From Rugalucina vietnamica (Eukaryota > Mollusca > Bivalvia > Lucinida > Lucinidae), in the NCBI GenBank assembly GCA_964017185.1, contig OZ024870.1:67084312-67148311 (forward strand): 64,000 nucleotides of DNA, given 5' to 3'. Under the pieces are notes generated by a model, which saw only the letters and a list, made by a program, of their open reading frames with translations, had not been told where the DNA came from and searched no databases. A program made the position numbers and the translations under genes. Every line of letters begins with the position of its first letter. The stretch's first letter is position 1. Of the stretch, positions 24,401-62,326 are shown piece by piece.

Positions 24401-24406
24401 TTTATT
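24401..24406 (-). terminator. candidate polyadenylation signal of ALLC
   Basis: AATAAA on the minus strand, 49 bp after the stop codon. The same hexamer recurs at 24196-24201 in the next duplicated unit, so alternative 3' ends are possible. Confidence 0.5.
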
Positions 24407-24454
24407 TCATACAGTTAAAAATGAAGTCATTGCATAGGCATTTTTATAAATTTG

Positions 24455-49932
<25,478 letters not shown>

Positions 49933-50162
49933 CTGTAAAAAGTATAGGTATCAAATGTAAGATCTGGTGATGATTTGAAAAGGTAAATTAAGTGCAGCCA
50001 CTGTAAATTGTCTAACAAATTCATAAGAATTAAATGTAAGATAATATGCTGATAACTGAGCACCTGCCAAAAATGAAAAAGCTATTACTTGTTTGCCAAG
50101 ATGTGACAAGTATCATATCTGAATCTGAATAGTTTACTGGTGACACGCCAAATGACATTATT

Positions 50163-51424
50163 TCACCAGGGGGTTCGGATGGGGGAGAAATTAGTCCCTT
50201 GAATGCACGAGTGAAGCGAACTTGGACACACAGTCATCAGACATTTCAGCAGAGGAGACAAGTGAATCAGGGAGATCATTCCAGTCCCTGATAGTCTGTG
50301 GAAAGAAACTACTTTTGTACGCTTCTTTGCTAGCTGAAGGTATCTGAAAAGCCAAAGAGTGTTGATTTCTACAACGCCTATTCTTTGGGATAAGGTCATC
50401 TGTGGGTATTCTGGCTTTACCCTTTAGACCTTTGTATAGCAATATAAGTCTACTATCCTTCCTCCTTTTCTTAAGAGATTCCCATTTCAGTTGACCTAAA
50501 ATGCCAGTCATGCTCCCAGTTTCAAAAACATAATTTCCCGTCACAAACCTTGCCGCACGATTTTGGACCTTTTCCAGTTCTTCCTGGAGGCCATGAGTGT
50601 GAGGGTCCCAAACTGAGCTTCCATATTCCAAGACCGGCCGCACCAGTCCTTTATAAGCTGCTTCTTTCACATCTGGGGGACAAGAATACAAATTTCTCCT
50701 CAAGAATCCGAGAGTTCTGTTAGCCTTTGTACAAACATTGGAAATATGAGTATTCCATTTCAAATCATTGGTGATAGTTACACCCAGGTATTTTATGCTT
50801 TCAACGTTTTCCAGTAAAGTGCCCTCAAGGGTGTAGTTAGCCTGTATCTTACTAGACCGTTTATTTGTCAGCTGCATCATGTTGCATTTGACGGGTTGAA
50901 ATCTCATTCCCCATTTTCTAGCCCAACTGCCTAAGCGATCAATGTCTCTTTGAAGTTTCAATGTATCCTCTTTATTCTTGATTTCACGATAGCAAACACA
51001 ATCATCAGCAAAGAGTCTTATTTCAGACTCCATGTCTGCTGAGATGTCATTTATATACAAGGAAAACAGCAAGGGGCCAAGAACGGTGCCCTGAGGGACA
51101 CCCGACACAACTGGAGCCCAATCCGATTTAATACCATTAACCACTACCCTTTGTTGTCTGAAACAAAGGAAAGCATTTATCCAATTCAGTGTTGTTCCAC
51201 CTATTCCATAGCTGAACAATTTGCTTTTAAGGAGTTCATGGGGAGGAGTATCGAAAGCCTTTTCAAAATCGAGTATAAAAGTGTCGACCTGGCCTTTTTT
51301 GTCTAAGATTTTGGCCCAGTCATTTATCACTGTAGTCAACTGAGTTTCACAGCTATGCCATTTTCTAAATGCATGTTGCCTGTCTGACAGGAGTTCATGT
51401 TCATCAAGATGGGCCATAATATTA
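50163..51424 (-). mobile_element. LINE (CR1/Jockey-like), 3' part: reverse transcriptase domain
   Basis: ORF 51417-50191 (408 codons) has the RT blocks LLSDRQHAFRKWHSC, FILDFEKAFDTPPHELL, SGVPQGTVLGPLLFSLYIND, RLFADDCVCYRE (catalytic FADD) and KYLGVTI, then the C-terminal region FRRNL, WDPHT. The part upstream of the RT is at 59939-62284; reading across the 8.5-kb insertion restores a continuous S-N-I-M-A-H-L stretch. No stop within this piece. Confidence 0.9.
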
Positions 51425-51825
51425 TAGTAAGGGTGCCAGCCATCAGAAAAATGGTAATAGGTGGTCGGAGAGTAGCAAAAATTTCATTCATACCCCCTGG
51501 CAGAGGACCCTATTGGAAGCCTGAAAACCAATGTTTGGTCAATTTTAAGTCTTGCAAAAAGTGTTGAAATTAACGGATGTATAACGCAACACATGACATT
51601 CTAAAACATGGTATTCGAGGATGGGGGTGTACATACGAAACAGCTCATATCGCAACTAATACTTATCTTAGACCGATGAATTTGCTGTCCTGTTACAGCT
51701 TAGATACTGTCACTTCATTCAGTAGTAGGAAATGACAATAAACTCACTTGCATCATTCATGCATATTCATGAAATATCAAATATAAGGGATATCAATTAT
51801 AAATTAAAACAATGTTTTCTGAGGA

Positions 51826-53655
51826 AAACTATGTCCCCCCAACCGTTTAGTAATTGAAGTGTAGTTACCTTGTGATATGAAGTTTTTCTAGGGAAGACAC
51901 CATGTAAGGTGTGATAGTTTAAACTTGTTTTGGACCCTGTCTAAAATTGGGTCACAATCACCAAATTCTTATAAACTCTGAACCTCCTCACAACAATGCT
52001 TCTGAGCAAGTTTGGTCAAAATCCATCAATTAGTTTACAAGATATCGTATCGGAAAAACTAATTTCAACAGTTTTTATGGACCCGTGACCTTGGAAATTA
52101 GGTCAAGGTCATCAAAATCTAATCAACTTTGAGCCTCCTCCAAACAATGCTTCTGTGCAAGTTTGGTCAAAATCCATCAACTGGTTTACAAGATATTGCA
52201 GTGAAAAGACTAATTTCAACATTTTTTTATGGACTCGTGACCTTGAAAATTAGGTCAAGGTCACCGAAATCTAATCAACTCTGAGCCTTCTCGCAACAAT
52301 GCTTCTGTGCAAGTTTGGTCAAAATCCATCAATTGGTTTACAAGTTATCGAGTTGGAAAGATTAATTTCAACATTTTTTATGGACTCGTGACCTTGAAAA
52401 TTAGGTCAAGATCACCAAAATCTAATCAACTCTGAGCCTCCTCCCAACAATGCTTCTGTGCAAGTTTGGTCAAAATCCGTCAATTGATTTACAAGATACT
52501 GCGTTGGAAAGACTAATTTCAACATTTTTTATGGACTTGTGACCTTGAAAATTAGGTCAAGGTCACCAAAATCTAGCCGACTCTGCGCCTTCTCGCAACA
52601 ATGCTTCTGTACAAGTTTGGTCAAAATCCATCCATTCGTTTACAAGTTATCGCGTTGGAAAGACTAATTTTAACATTTTTTATGGACTTGTGACCTTGAT
52701 TATTAGGTCAAGGTCACCAAAATATAATCAACTCTGAGCCTCCTCCCAACAATGCTTCTGTGCAAGTTTGGTCAAAATCCATTGATTGGTTTACAAGATA
52801 CTGCATTGGAAAGACTAATTTCAACATTTTTTATGGACTCGTGACCTTGAAAATTAGATCAAGGTCACCAAAATCTAATCAACTCTGAGCCTTCTTGCAA
52901 CAATGCTTCTGTGCAAGTTTGGTCAAAATCCATCTATTGGTTTACAAGTTATCGCGTTGGAAAGACTAATTTCAACATTTTTTATGGACTCGTGACCTTG
53001 AAAATTCGGTCAAGGTCACCAAAATCTGATCAACTCTGAGCCTCCTCCCAACAATGCTTCTGTGCAAGTTTGGTCAAAATCCATCAATAGGTTTACAAGA
53101 TATTGCATTGGAAAGACTAATTTCAACAGTTTTTATGGACTCGTGACCTTGAAAATTAGGTCAAGGTCACCGAAATCTAATCAACTCTGAGACTCCTCCC
53201 AACAATGCCCTTGTGCAAGTTTAGTCAAAATCCATTCATTTGTTCAGAAGATATCGCGTCGGAAAACCTAATTTGATCAGTTTTCATAGGCTGGTGACCT
53301 TGAAAATTAGGTCAAGGTCACCAAAATCTAATCAACTCTGAGCCTCCTCCCAACAATGCTCTTGTGCAAGTTTGCTCAAAATCCATTCATTTGTTCAGAA
53401 GATATCGCGTCAGAAAACCTAATTTGATCAGTTTTCATGGGCTGGTGACCTTGAAAATGAGGTCAAGGTCACCAAAATCTAATCAACTCTTTCCCCCCTC
53501 CCAACCATGTATCTATGCAAGTTTGGTCAAAATCCATCCACTGGTTCAAAAGATATCGCGTAAGAAAGAAGCTACGCGGACGCCGACGCCGACGCCGACG
53601 GGAACCGCACCAAAAACAATATGTCCCCCACCTTCGGTTGGGGGGACATAACTAT
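51826..53655. mobile_element. pearl/Helentron-like element with 151-bp core repeats
   Basis: Left aactatgtccccccaaccg, right cggttggggggacata, where atgtcccccac/...ggggggacat also forms the terminal hairpin. About ten core units of about 151 bp, each with gaccttgaaaattaggtcaa+ggtcacc and gcaagtttggtcaaaatcca. A gccgacgccgacgccgac tract lies at 53580-53600. Confidence 0.87.
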
Positions 53656-53814
53656 TTTCTGACCCATTCTATCCTTCTTGACCATAATTTGACTGATGCT
53701 ATAGCTCAGTGATACAATTTCACAATTTCTTTAACGCAATAGAGCTACATATGTACGAAAATCATCTTAGCTGTATTTTCATGAATATTAATGAAAAAAA
53801 TGTGTCCTTGGTCA

Positions 53815-55434
53815 CAGGGTTGGGGTAATTAAAATTGTAATTGTAATTAATTGCAATTTAATTACATTTTTCAAAATAATTGAAAATAATTGTAATTCAG
53901 CCTTTACTTTAATTACAGTAATTGAAATGTAATGAATTACAGTGTCAAAAAGGGGTGTAATTAACAATTACTTTTAATTACTTTGAATTACTTTAAAGAA
54001 AACATCTCTTACAAGTTACATATACAATGTATATTTAGAGATTATAATTGTAAGAGTGTACTGCAGATTATCCTGTTGAATCTTGTTTCCTTGCATGTAT
54101 CATTGAAGTCTATGGTCAATTACTCAAGTAAAATATTTTCCCATTGAGATAAGTTATGTTACAACAGTTGTCAAATTTTGTCTTTTCATCATTCTATTAA
54201 ACATGTTTTTTTCATCTACTGATAAAATTAAGTATTGGGCACTTTTAAGATGTTTAATCCTTCCCTAAAACTGATGACCTTAGAGGTATTTACCCTCTTA
54301 TACACACAATATGACATTAAGCAATGATTGATTAAAGGAAGTGTGAAAAATCAAATAATCATTATCTTTTCTTTTTTTTTGTCCTTGATTGGTGTATTGC
54401 CTACAGGATTCACTGTTGTTAGTTTTTCACACCTCACTGTCAGACAGATTCATTATTGAACTGGTAACAAAATTAAACTGTTTCTATTCAATGTCATCTT
54501 GTATTTCTGATTTATGAAAGATGGAGTGAACATAAATACATGTCTCATGTTTTCAAAATAGGAAATAGATGGATATTTTGGTCAAAAATTCTTTATCATG
54601 TTTCTATGATTGTAAGATACATGCACAGTAGGACAGTATGGCCCTGGTTAGCACTTGTTTAATTTATGGCTCAACTGACATTTTGCAGTTGTAGGACAGC
54701 ACATGTAGGCATTCTACCCTTTACATGTTTTACACATGACATGTTTTTTGGGGTTCTTTCTTGATTTGCCATTCATAAGAAACCAGCTCTGACCATTCCA
54801 CTCATCTTTTATCAATAAGCCCGTGTCACATTCAGCAAACTTATCTTGGTAGAATTTATAAAAAAAAAAACAATTATAACTCAGAAGCTGTCTAGATGTC
54901 ATTTTCTGACTAAAATCTTTGATAAAAGACAAACTATCTCAGCTTAACATGACCCATAGAATTTAGATTGATGATCGATTATGACAAAATCATTATCGGT
55001 TATCAATCGATTGCCATCAAACCAATGATTATTGATATAAATCGATTGTCGTTACAACACTAGTTAAGCATATAACCATATCATTTGATGGTTAATCCTG
55101 TATATGCCAGTCAATTCAAACATACCTGTTCAGTGAGGGGCAAAAAGAAAAAGGAGACATGCAGTACAAAAGGTTCCTGTCAGACAATTCTCAGTCATTA
55201 TCACTACAAGTGTTTTATTTCCATTTATGAATATTTTTGGACTTACAAGTTCCATGCGTCTCAACACTCGATGCAAAGTAATTGTATGTAATGAATTACA
55301 TTAGGCTAAGTAATTGTATGTAATGAATTACTTTCCTAAAATGCCTAGTAATTGCAATTGTAATTTAATTGAACAAATGTCAATGTAATTGTAATTCAAT
55401 TAATTACTTTTCAAAGTAATTGACCCCAAGCCTG
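53815..55434. mobile_element. 1.6-kb hAT-like element, perfect 8-bp target duplication
   Basis: TIR CAGGGTTGGGGT / ACCCCAAGCCTG, followed by long TAATTG-rich subterminal repeats. CTTGGTCA is duplicated exactly at 53807-53814 and 55435-55442, the hallmark of hAT insertion. Only a small ORF (54714-54932, minus, with CKTCKG end) remains; not recognisable as transposase. Confidence 0.9.
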
Positions 55435-55599
55435 CTTGGTCACCAACAATATGAAAAAGAATGGGTGCCTACATACGAAAATGCTCACATCTGAGCAGAC
55501 AGTTGTTGTGAAGATGACTAAAATTGAAACCACAGGAATGCATGGATATAGAGCTGTCTTTCTGGTTGTCAATAATGCAAATACTTACTAGTACCTTGT

Positions 55600-58260
55600 A
55601 TATTTATGATGAATATGTTTTATGGTATATATCAATAAAATCACAATAATCATTAAAGCCCAAAAATAAACTCGTTCCAGGCCCAAGCTATCATCATGAC
55701 ATACTGTTGTTGCACCACTGATGCCATTTGGCAACTTTACAGATATCAAAGTCCTGTTTTAGAATCATCTCATTTGCATATTCATGATTATTATTCATAA
55801 AAACCTAAGAAAACTTGAGAAAAAATGCTAAAAACTTAAAGAGTAACCTTACTAAATCACTTGTATCTGACCTTTAAATTGACACTGGATGCTGAAAGTG
55901 GTATTGAATGAATGTTTAGACTATAAACTGTTGCCTTAAAGTCAAAAAATATGAATCATTTGCTTTTCACTTTCAAGAATATTAATGTTAAGGTAAGAAT
56001 ATTGGTGAAAATCAGAGAAAAGTTAAAAAGGTACACCTTCAAAATGATTTGTATCTTCACTTCTGATAGCATAAGAGTGCAGAAATTGGTAGCAAATGGT
56101 TGCTTGGAGAATGTACCTTAACTGTGTAATCTGATTTTCTGATCTTATGTCTCATGAATATTAATGAAAACTTTAGAAGTAAGAAAAAAGGTTTGAAAAA
56201 TGAAGGGATATACCAATTAAATCACTGATATCTCGGATGACCATTGCCTTTGAATGCTAAAAATAACATCAAAGGATAGCTAGGACAATTTATTATTGCT
56301 ATGTGGTCTCTTATACGAATTCTTTGAGATTTGGTTTCATTGATATTAAGTAAAACATTTAAACAAATAGAATATGTCAGACTAGTAAAGAATGTCCATC
56401 CACAAAAAGCTTGTATTTTGGTTGCTTACTCATATGCTTTGTGGTATATCTGACAACTTGGCAATATAAAATTCTTATTGCAATTAGCTGATGCTATTTT
56501 GAGCTCTCAAAGGTCATTGCCAGCAGAGAAATAGGCGATTTTGTTGGGTTATCCAGTTTACATTTCAGCATTGTTTCTCTCATTTCTGGAGTTCTCATTA
56601 AATTCATGAAACAAACATTCATATGATTTAATCATAAGATTACATGGTTAAGGAGTATTTGTCCTGGCAATCAGTTTATACCAATTTCAGCTCCATATGG
56701 CTATCAGTAGCCGATATACATAGTGGTTAAGTAGGTATATCCCACTTAATTCTTCCACGATTTTTCTCCAGTATCTAAAGATTTCATTTATACTCATGAA
56801 ATCCAAAAAGTCAAATGGCTTGCATATTATAGTACATGCTTATTGAAAACTGCCTAGCAGTTGTTTGGTACCATTTTCAGCACAGTAAGGGTTTTGGTGC
56901 TTGAGTTCTATGTCATTTTGCAGGTATATTCACTTAATTCTTCTGTGGTGTTTTCTCCATTTTTAATTTTCAAAAAATAATCATGAAGATTATATTTCTA
57001 TAAAGCTAGAGGGCAACAGTACATTGCATTAATCATCCGTTGGTTTAAACACTATTTTATTCAAAGAAATAATACAAACATACATAACAAACAATGACAT
57101 AGGGATAAGAAAACAAGCTTCAAAGAAGCTTATATGAATCTTCTCCTGATAATGATACGTACAAATACTATTGAGTGTAGACACAACAATAACTTGAGTG
57201 TTTAAACGTCTAAGCGTAGGAAATGGATGTGATTATACGAGCTCGGTTATTATACTACTAAAATGAGAAAGAGGGAATGAAAATGATAAATTGAAAGTGA
57301 GTACATGTTTCCAGTTCTTCCAACGACCACAAAGCAACGAGACGGGAATATGCGGCGATCAATAGGCTTTGCAGCACCATAGCAGTGTAATTTTAAAATC
57401 GTCCTGTTTGAGTAATAAATTTATGAACTGCTTCGAATATCTTCTCATTTTCATTCTCTGACAGCCGTGAGTCACCAAAGAGCAAAGATTTAGTCGGTAA
57501 GTGAAGATATTCTGAAAGGGTTCGTGTACGTATTAATTGGTAGTTTGGGCAGTCAAAGAGAAAATGCTTAGAAGTTTCAGGGATGCCACAAGTACATAGG
57601 GGGCTGTCGACAAGTTTTTTCTTATGTAGATGTTGTTTTAGAGCACTGCATTCCAAGCGTAGACGAGAATGATGAATTTGGGCAACTCTATTTCCATAAT
57701 AATAATACTTTGGGGGTTTATTAACATTTTCAGATAGCTTGCGCTTGAATTCATTGAGAGAGGTACTAGTTCTGATCTCGTTAGAAAGATTATTCCAGGC
57801 TCGTACAGCGGATGGAAGAAAAGAGTTATAGTATAACTCTGTATTTGTGCGAATGGTTGACATATTATTAGAATTCCTAAGAGAATACTGCGTTCGGGTC
57901 TGTACTAAGTCTGGCACTAGTTGATTAAGATAATCAGGACAGAGGCGGTTTATCATTTTGTAAAATAATCATCCGTTTGATACCACTATAAGCAATCTAG
58001 GTCTATAAACAACCCAGGCACAAAACTTTGTTATTTTGTAGGTATATCCTTTATTTTCCAAAGTTTTCTGCAATTTCCTAAGTTTTTATTCGTATTGATT
58101 AGGATGCAAATTAAATGGTTTGCTTCTTAAGTATTCAGGAAAAAGTGCTACGCCCATGGATGCCTTTGATGAAGATTAGTTTGGGGTCACTTCAATTTAT
58201 GTTTTGTTCAAGATGAAGCATCTTCTCTGCTCTACATATATTTCAGCATTAGAAAGGCAG
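55600..58260. repeat. diverged tandem array, period about 180 bp
   Basis: Units recur with catgaatattaatg/aaaacttaag-type starts, a 'gatttgtatctt/cttgtatctgacc' middle and 'ggtatattcacttaattctt + ctccatttt' parts. Divergence is high. Interrupted by the LINE fragment at 57042-57966. Confidence 0.55.
57042..57966 (-). mobile_element. 5'-truncated LINE fragment, 11-bp target duplication
   Basis: ORF 57956-57393 encodes the C-terminal 187 residues of a different LINE: FLPSAVRAWNNLSNEIR, then the Cys-rich tail CTCGIPETSKHFLFDCPNY. AATCATCCGTT flanks it (57031-57041 and 57967-57977). The minus-strand 3' end ends in an AT-rich tail. Confidence 0.85.
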
Positions 58261-58269
58261 TATTTGAAT

Positions 58270-59880
58270 ACCCTTTATTCTATACATAGATTCATAGGCA
58301 TGATTTTTAGAAATGAATAAGTAATATCTGTTGTTTTATTTACATTAAAGACTTTCAATTACTCATAGGAAACATAAAGTCATCACATTGTTTGAAATAT
58401 AACATGTAGACAGTGACCTTCTTTATTCATAATATGTAATGTTACATGTGTTACATTATTCAGTAAGATCTCTGAGCCTAGGTTCTTTGTAACAGTCACA
58501 ACAGTTGTTCAAAGCTTTGTTACCCAACTATCGAGGAAGCATCAAAATCATAAGATATAACCACTATTCCAAAGAAATACATGTAACATGTTATAGGTAA
58601 ATAGTAATACATCATTTGGCATATGAGACTGGGGTTAGGCTGCTGAATACTTCATTTTAGACAATGCATATAAGAAAGAAAAAATAAATCGTGCGTGTCA
58701 TTTGAACATAGTAATTGGAAATAAATATCTTGTTTTTGGCAAAATGCATAGAACACCCGCAAAAGTGAATGACGCCTCGTAAAATTGTGTTTTTCAAAGG
58801 ATATTTTAATTTACATAACATGTAAACATTACAGTCAGTGGAGGTCAGAAGTTTGTTCAAACAGCTTTAATAAAAGTATGTAACATAGACATGCAGAATG
58901 CAGATTTTATGAGTAACTTGAGTAAAATGATATCATAAAGTGCTGTCATTTTTCTGTAGCTCAAACAGTCATATCATATTTTCATTTTTACCAGTAATGT
59001 ATGTAACGGCCTATTACATGATAATGCCCCGATGCTGAGAGTGCAAACTTCTCTTATTCAACCAAGCTTGAGTTTTCTCTAAGATAAATGCTTTTATATT
59101 GTCCAAAGACAGTATTCAACACCTGTTCCAGCAAAAAAATGACGAACCAAAGTGATATTATGAAGCTATTTCTTTGTTTTGAGCCTTACCTATTGACAAA
59201 TTAACTCTGTTACATACGTTACATGTCACAAAAAGCTAAAACAAAATGGCCAAACACATAAATTTTGTAAAAAAATATTTTGCTAGCTTCGTTTTCGAAG
59301 ATATTGGCTTTAAGGTTTTTTAAAATGAATTTTCAAGTTGACGGGTCACTATAGAATGATGCAAATACAGGGATTTATTCTGTTTATAATGTTACACTAT
59401 CGACAATTATTTATACTGTAAGGATCTATAGCCTTCCATTATCTTAAAATAGTCTATTACTTTCTAAAGTTTAATGCAGAATCAAACAATTAGGCAAAGT
59501 GAACCAATGAACAAAAGACTATAATTTACAATTCAAAATAAAATTTTAGACATCTCTTAAAGATGGCGTAGTTACGTCCTTATAGCGTAACATATGTAAC
59601 ATTATTTTTGTTTTAAAAAGCATATTCAAGTCTCACTAGCAACTATATGTAATTACTAGCAGCTGCAATGAAAACATATTGCATGAACATGAAAATAGGC
59701 AATATATTTATGGTTTGGGAATCTGCTGGCTGTACTAGAAGTCACGGATCAAATAAGCTAGGGTACGCCATTTTAACCCACAATAAAAGTACTTTTGCAA
59801 GACCGAAAAAAATTAAAACATTGGTTTTCATACTTCCCAAAGACAGTACTAAACAACTATACAAAGGAAATTTTTGCTAA
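58270..59880. other. interior of the 8.5-kb element, noncoding
   Basis: Several gttacat/atgtaac inverted pairs (near 58430, 58980, 59215, 59590). No gene recognised. Confidence 0.4.
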
Positions 59881-59938
59881 ACAGGTGGCCACCTAAAGTG
59901 TATTTTTGGTGGCTTTTTCGCGTCTGGCACCCTCACTA

Positions 59939-62284
59939 TTAGAGCATACAATATGTTCAAGAAGCTTACAAGGAATGCATGTCAAAGAAACAGGGCGGTA
60001 ATTGCGGGCAAGTGACCTGTCGCCCTTCTTAAACAGGGGGCAAATATTAGCAAGAGACCATTCTTTAGGAATTTCACCTGTATCAATTGACTGCTGGAAG
60101 AGATGGGCGAATATCGGCCCTAATTCCATAGCCAGTTCCTTTAGGACTCTGGGATGAAGCTCATCAGGCCCTAAGGCTTTAGACGGGTTTAGACCTTTGA
60201 GGTTTGGTCACCCCTTCCTTTGTGACCACAATATCATGCATGAATGGGGCAGATCTATCCATAAGAGGGACCTGTTTGTATTCACTTTTAGTGAAAACAT
60301 CCGAGAACTGACAATTAAATTCTTCCGCCTTCTCAAATTCGGATTGAGCTATTCCACTTCCATTTCTCTTTTTCAACGGGGGAATACCTTGGGTATCTTT
60401 TTTCTGACTGTATATGTACCTGTAAAAATCTCTAGGATTAGCCTTAACATCTCCTACCAAGTTGTTCACATAAAGATCATGCTGCTTCCTGATGTCAGCT
60501 TTGATCTCTTTCCGTAAAGATTCAAATTTAGATCTAAATTTTGCACTACCAGTCTTTTTAGCTTTTGCATGAGTTGCATTTTTTCTGCGAATCTTCCTTC
60601 TTATTTCAGGTGTTATCCAAGGGACAGAGGAAACTGAGCGACTAGTTTTTGAGGGGATATGTTTATCTGCCGATTCCTGAATAAACGATGTAATGAGATT
60701 GAAATTTTCCTGGACCGACCGAGTATCTGAGTAACCGTTGACGTATCTTTCCTTTGCAAATTTAAGTGTTTCTGCTCTCATAGATTCATAATCACCTTTC
60801 TGATAATGATACACTTTTCTCCTAGGTTTCTTTATAAGGGGGATAGCAATTTCCGATGTGCCAGAAACAATGTCATGATCACTGAGCTTATCCGGGGAAT
60901 GAATGTCTACAAACTGACCAGGAAGAGAGGTCAAAATTAAGTCCAAAGTATTTATTTCTCTGGTGGGGAAATTGACTAATTGTTCCAAACCATGGTCATT
61001 CATGATATCTATCAAAATCTGACCCTCCGTCTGACTCAATGATGACCCAGATTTGCTGAGTCTGTCCGGCCATACAATATCTCTAAAGTTAAAATCACCT
61101 AAAACATGAATTAAGGGGGGTTTGTTGCCTTTATTAATATTTTTGATTTTGTCAAGCTGTTCTCTAAGTAAATTGTCAAACTTTTCCAGGGAATTCAATA
61201 AGTCATTTCCATTGTCAGATACTGGTAAATGACCATCGACAGGTGGTCGATACCAGCTAGCCACAAAGCGAGTTTTCTTATTTACAAAAAGTTTGACCCA
61301 AACTGACTCTGAGTCATTGTCCAATTCTGTGAGGGGCATGTGTGGGATGTCCTTGTGTACAAGAAGCATAACACCACCACCATTTAAGGTTCTATCCTTT
61401 CTGTACACGCTGTATGGAAAAGATTCCGGAAATAATTCAGACGTTAATATGGAATTGTCAATTTTTGTTTCCTGAATCGCCAAAATCTGAGATTGATGAA
61501 AATCAATGAAGGCCAACAACTCAAGTTTTTTTCCTCTTATACTGTTTATGTTGATACTGGAAAATTTCAGACCACTAATAAAACTGTTTTTGCTATTCAA
61601 GGTTTCAGTGGACTTGGTTTCATGACCTCTTGCAAGTAGGTCAAACCTATTTTCACTTTCCAAGTTAAACTGTTCATTGAAAAAAGAGTCTGAGAAATTG
61701 AAAAAGTCACATTTTGGGCAAATCCATGTACAGTTTGAGTTTTGCATCGTTTCATACTCTGAGTCTGAAATAAAAGAACAGTTATTGTGCACCCACATTT
61801 CACATTTGTCACACTGGACAGCCTTATGGGAATTCAAAACAGCACCACTGCATAGGCTGCACTCAGCTTTGCAGTTTGAACAATACCAAGAATCATTACC
61901 CGACTCAATCTTTTGTAACTCAACGGGACCAAGATTTACGCAAGACGCATGGAAGCGTTTCTCGCAATCTTCACATTTAACTGCTTTCTCGGCCGCCTTA
62001 CAATACTTCTTGCATGTGCGGCACTGGAACCTGGGGCCTGGGTTCATTTCTATATCTCCAGCCAAAATAATAAGAATCAACAAGTTTGTTCCCTTGGAAG
62101 GATTGAAACTGTGTAATCCTTCGGAGCCTCTTCGGTTACCAATTTTCCTTGTGAGAGCCAAGCTCTGAGCAATTCCTCCAACTGATTTACCAAATCCTAT
62201 ACTACAGTCCTGGTTCGCATCTAAAATATCTCCTGATGTTGTCCACTTCCAAACACAGAGCCCGAAAACCAACAACAAAGCCAA
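59939..62284 (-). mobile_element. LINE (CR1/Jockey-like), 5' part: 2A motif, PHD fingers, endonuclease, start of RT
   Basis: ORF 62284-60179: hydrophobic leader ending LLILIILAGDIEMNPGP (68-84), a 2A-like ribosome-skipping motif; two Cys/His clusters of PHD type (88-138 and 142-192); endonuclease with SSININSIRGKKLE, QETKI, HVLGDFNF and LSDHDIV. A two-base loss near 60205 shifts the frame; the RT start continues in another frame (LNPSKALGPDELHPRVLK) into 60129-59893 (FKKGDRSLARNYRPVSLT). With the insertion at 59938 the element is dead. Confidence 0.9.
62033..62056 (-). other. 2A-like ribosome-skipping motif in the LINE
   Basis: Encodes DIEMNPGP (residues 77-84), matching the consensus D-x-E-x-N-P-G-P. 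It follows a Leu/Ile-rich stretch, so the upstream product would be an 83-residue leader peptide. Confidence 0.8.
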
Positions 62285-62326
62285 CCTGAGGAGCAGCGGA
62301 CAAGACTTCGGTGTATGGAAAGGCTG

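Larger units (their letters stand above)
23840..24450 (-). repeat. tandem duplicates of the allantoicase terminal exon (period 205-219 bp)
   Basis: Three extra copies of the 3' part of the last ALLC exon plus adjacent 3' sequence follow the functional one. Corresponding cccaccatcaggg sites lie at 24512 (functional), 24293 and 24083; the oldest copy (23840-23912) has lost this stretch. Units also carry gaaataaacaaatttYgatg, hence a polyadenylation-like hexamer in each of the better copies. Confidence 0.9.
51425..59938. mobile_element. 8.5-kb TIR element inserted in the LINE, TTA target duplication
   Basis: Begins tagtaagggtgccag and ends ctggcaccctcacta; similarity of the ends extends about 70 bp with gaps (taggtgg, tagcaaaaatttc). 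TTA is present on both sides (51422-51424, 59939-59941) and removing one copy repairs the LINE reading frame. TTA with GGG-type ends is compatible with PIF/Harbinger, but no transposase ORF is seen; the interior is satellites and nested elements. Confidence 0.75.
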
